Translations under genes and position numbers: made by a program
Source: Curvibacter sp. PAE-UM
GTDB lineage: Bacteria > Pseudomonadota > Gammaproteobacteria > Burkholderiales > Burkholderiaceae_C
DNA length: 58,430 nucleotides
Reading direction: 5' to 3'
Assembly: GCF_001432305.1 (NCBI RefSeq)
Contig: NZ_KQ483358.1
Span: 3,478,694-3,537,123, forward strand
Shown here: positions 58,298-58,430 of the stretch, piece by piece
Layout: the number at the start of each line of letters is the position of its first letter
Numbering within the stretch: position 1 is the first letter of the stretch
The notes under the pieces: generated by a model
Database searches by the model: none
Told to the model about the DNA's origin: nothing
What the model saw: only the letters and a program-made list of their open reading frames with translations

Positions 58298-58430
58298 TTA
58301 GAGGCGGGTGGTCTGGTAGTAGTGCTTGACGTGTTCGGACAGGTGGTAACCACCGCCCTTGGCAGGAGCCGCCTTGGGTTCGGGGGCAGCCTGCGCGACC
58401 GGCTTTGCCGCCGGCATCAGGCTGGCCCCG
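58298..58430 (-). CDS. Formate dehydrogenase-region TAT-target small protein (partial)
   Basis: Only the C-terminal part is in the window, because the gene runs off the right edge. The minus-strand frame ends GGGYHLSEHVKHYYQTTRL, the conserved tail of the small (about 66 aa) TAT-signal proteins found directly upstream of formate dehydrogenase alpha genes (TIGR02811-type). An Ala/Pro/Lys-rich linker precedes it. It lies 18 bp upstream of fdhA and is presumably the first gene of the operon seen here. Function is unknown, possibly assembly or export of the complex. Confidence 0.8.
   Translation of the reverse strand, partial: GASLMPAAKPVAQAAPEPKAAPAKGGGYHLSEHVKHYYQTTRL

Overview
The window is a high-GC bacterial chromosome segment that reads as a betaproteobacterium of the order Burkholderiales, most likely family Comamonadaceae. 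The evidence is gene content and order: lolCD; a PHP phosphatase, DMT transporter, Sua5-like protein, site-2 protease and trpS run; fkpB-ispH; serS-peroxiredoxin; an edd-eda/TRAP/gluconokinase cluster; and a cytochrome-linked fdh cluster with its small accessory proteins. No genus can be fixed by reading alone.

Layout. 1-284: one arm of a dispersed GC-rich intergenic repeat. 285-1675: a DNA-deoxyinosine glycosylase and a TatD-type nuclease. 1793-6757: an HtrA-like protease, a MoxR/DUF58/VWA cassette, a Spy/CpxP-like protein and a SHOCT protein. 6764-8705: lolD-lolC. 8706-9277: an inverted pair of the dispersed repeat. 9278-18039: an unknown conserved gene with recJ, a diguanylate cyclase, PHP phosphatase, DMT transporter, Sua5/YciO, M50 protease, trpS and a mini AraC-like HTH protein. 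18109-18198: tRNA-Ser(CGA) with a terminator.

18338-30573 is the least explained part: three tightly joined minus-strand genes of visibly lower GC. They encode a 1314-aa protein with fibronectin-III-like domains, a 529-aa phospholipase D-like enzyme and a 2234-aa beta-rich protein ending in a lamin-tail-like domain. The cassette lies between the tRNA and the truncated tail of a Bug-type solute receptor gene, so it looks like an inserted island. It is the best candidate here for an undescribed system.

31085-40435: a periplasmic glutathione peroxidase, a cupin, and a gluconate/Entner-Doudoroff regulon (gntK, TRAP dctQMP, edd, eda) with a divergent LacI-type regulator and two palindromic operators about 100 bp apart. 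A D-amino-acid dehydrogenase follows, behind a tandem glycine riboswitch. 40749-49706: a small GGDEF protein, a peroxiredoxin whose start overlaps a leftover serS 3' end, intact serS, a second repeat pair, ispH-fkpB, radC, a Smr protein, a truncated hemoglobin and a large FtsX-type permease.

49784-51987: two inverted copies of another repeat. The first is interrupted by a complete IS30-family element with terminal inverted repeats and a 3-bp target duplication. The copies bracket a low-GC lipoprotein gene. 52018-58430: formate dehydrogenase accessory gene fdhD and the fdh operon (TAT small protein, alpha, beta, small lipoprotein, gamma cytochrome b, small periplasmic protein), running off the right edge.
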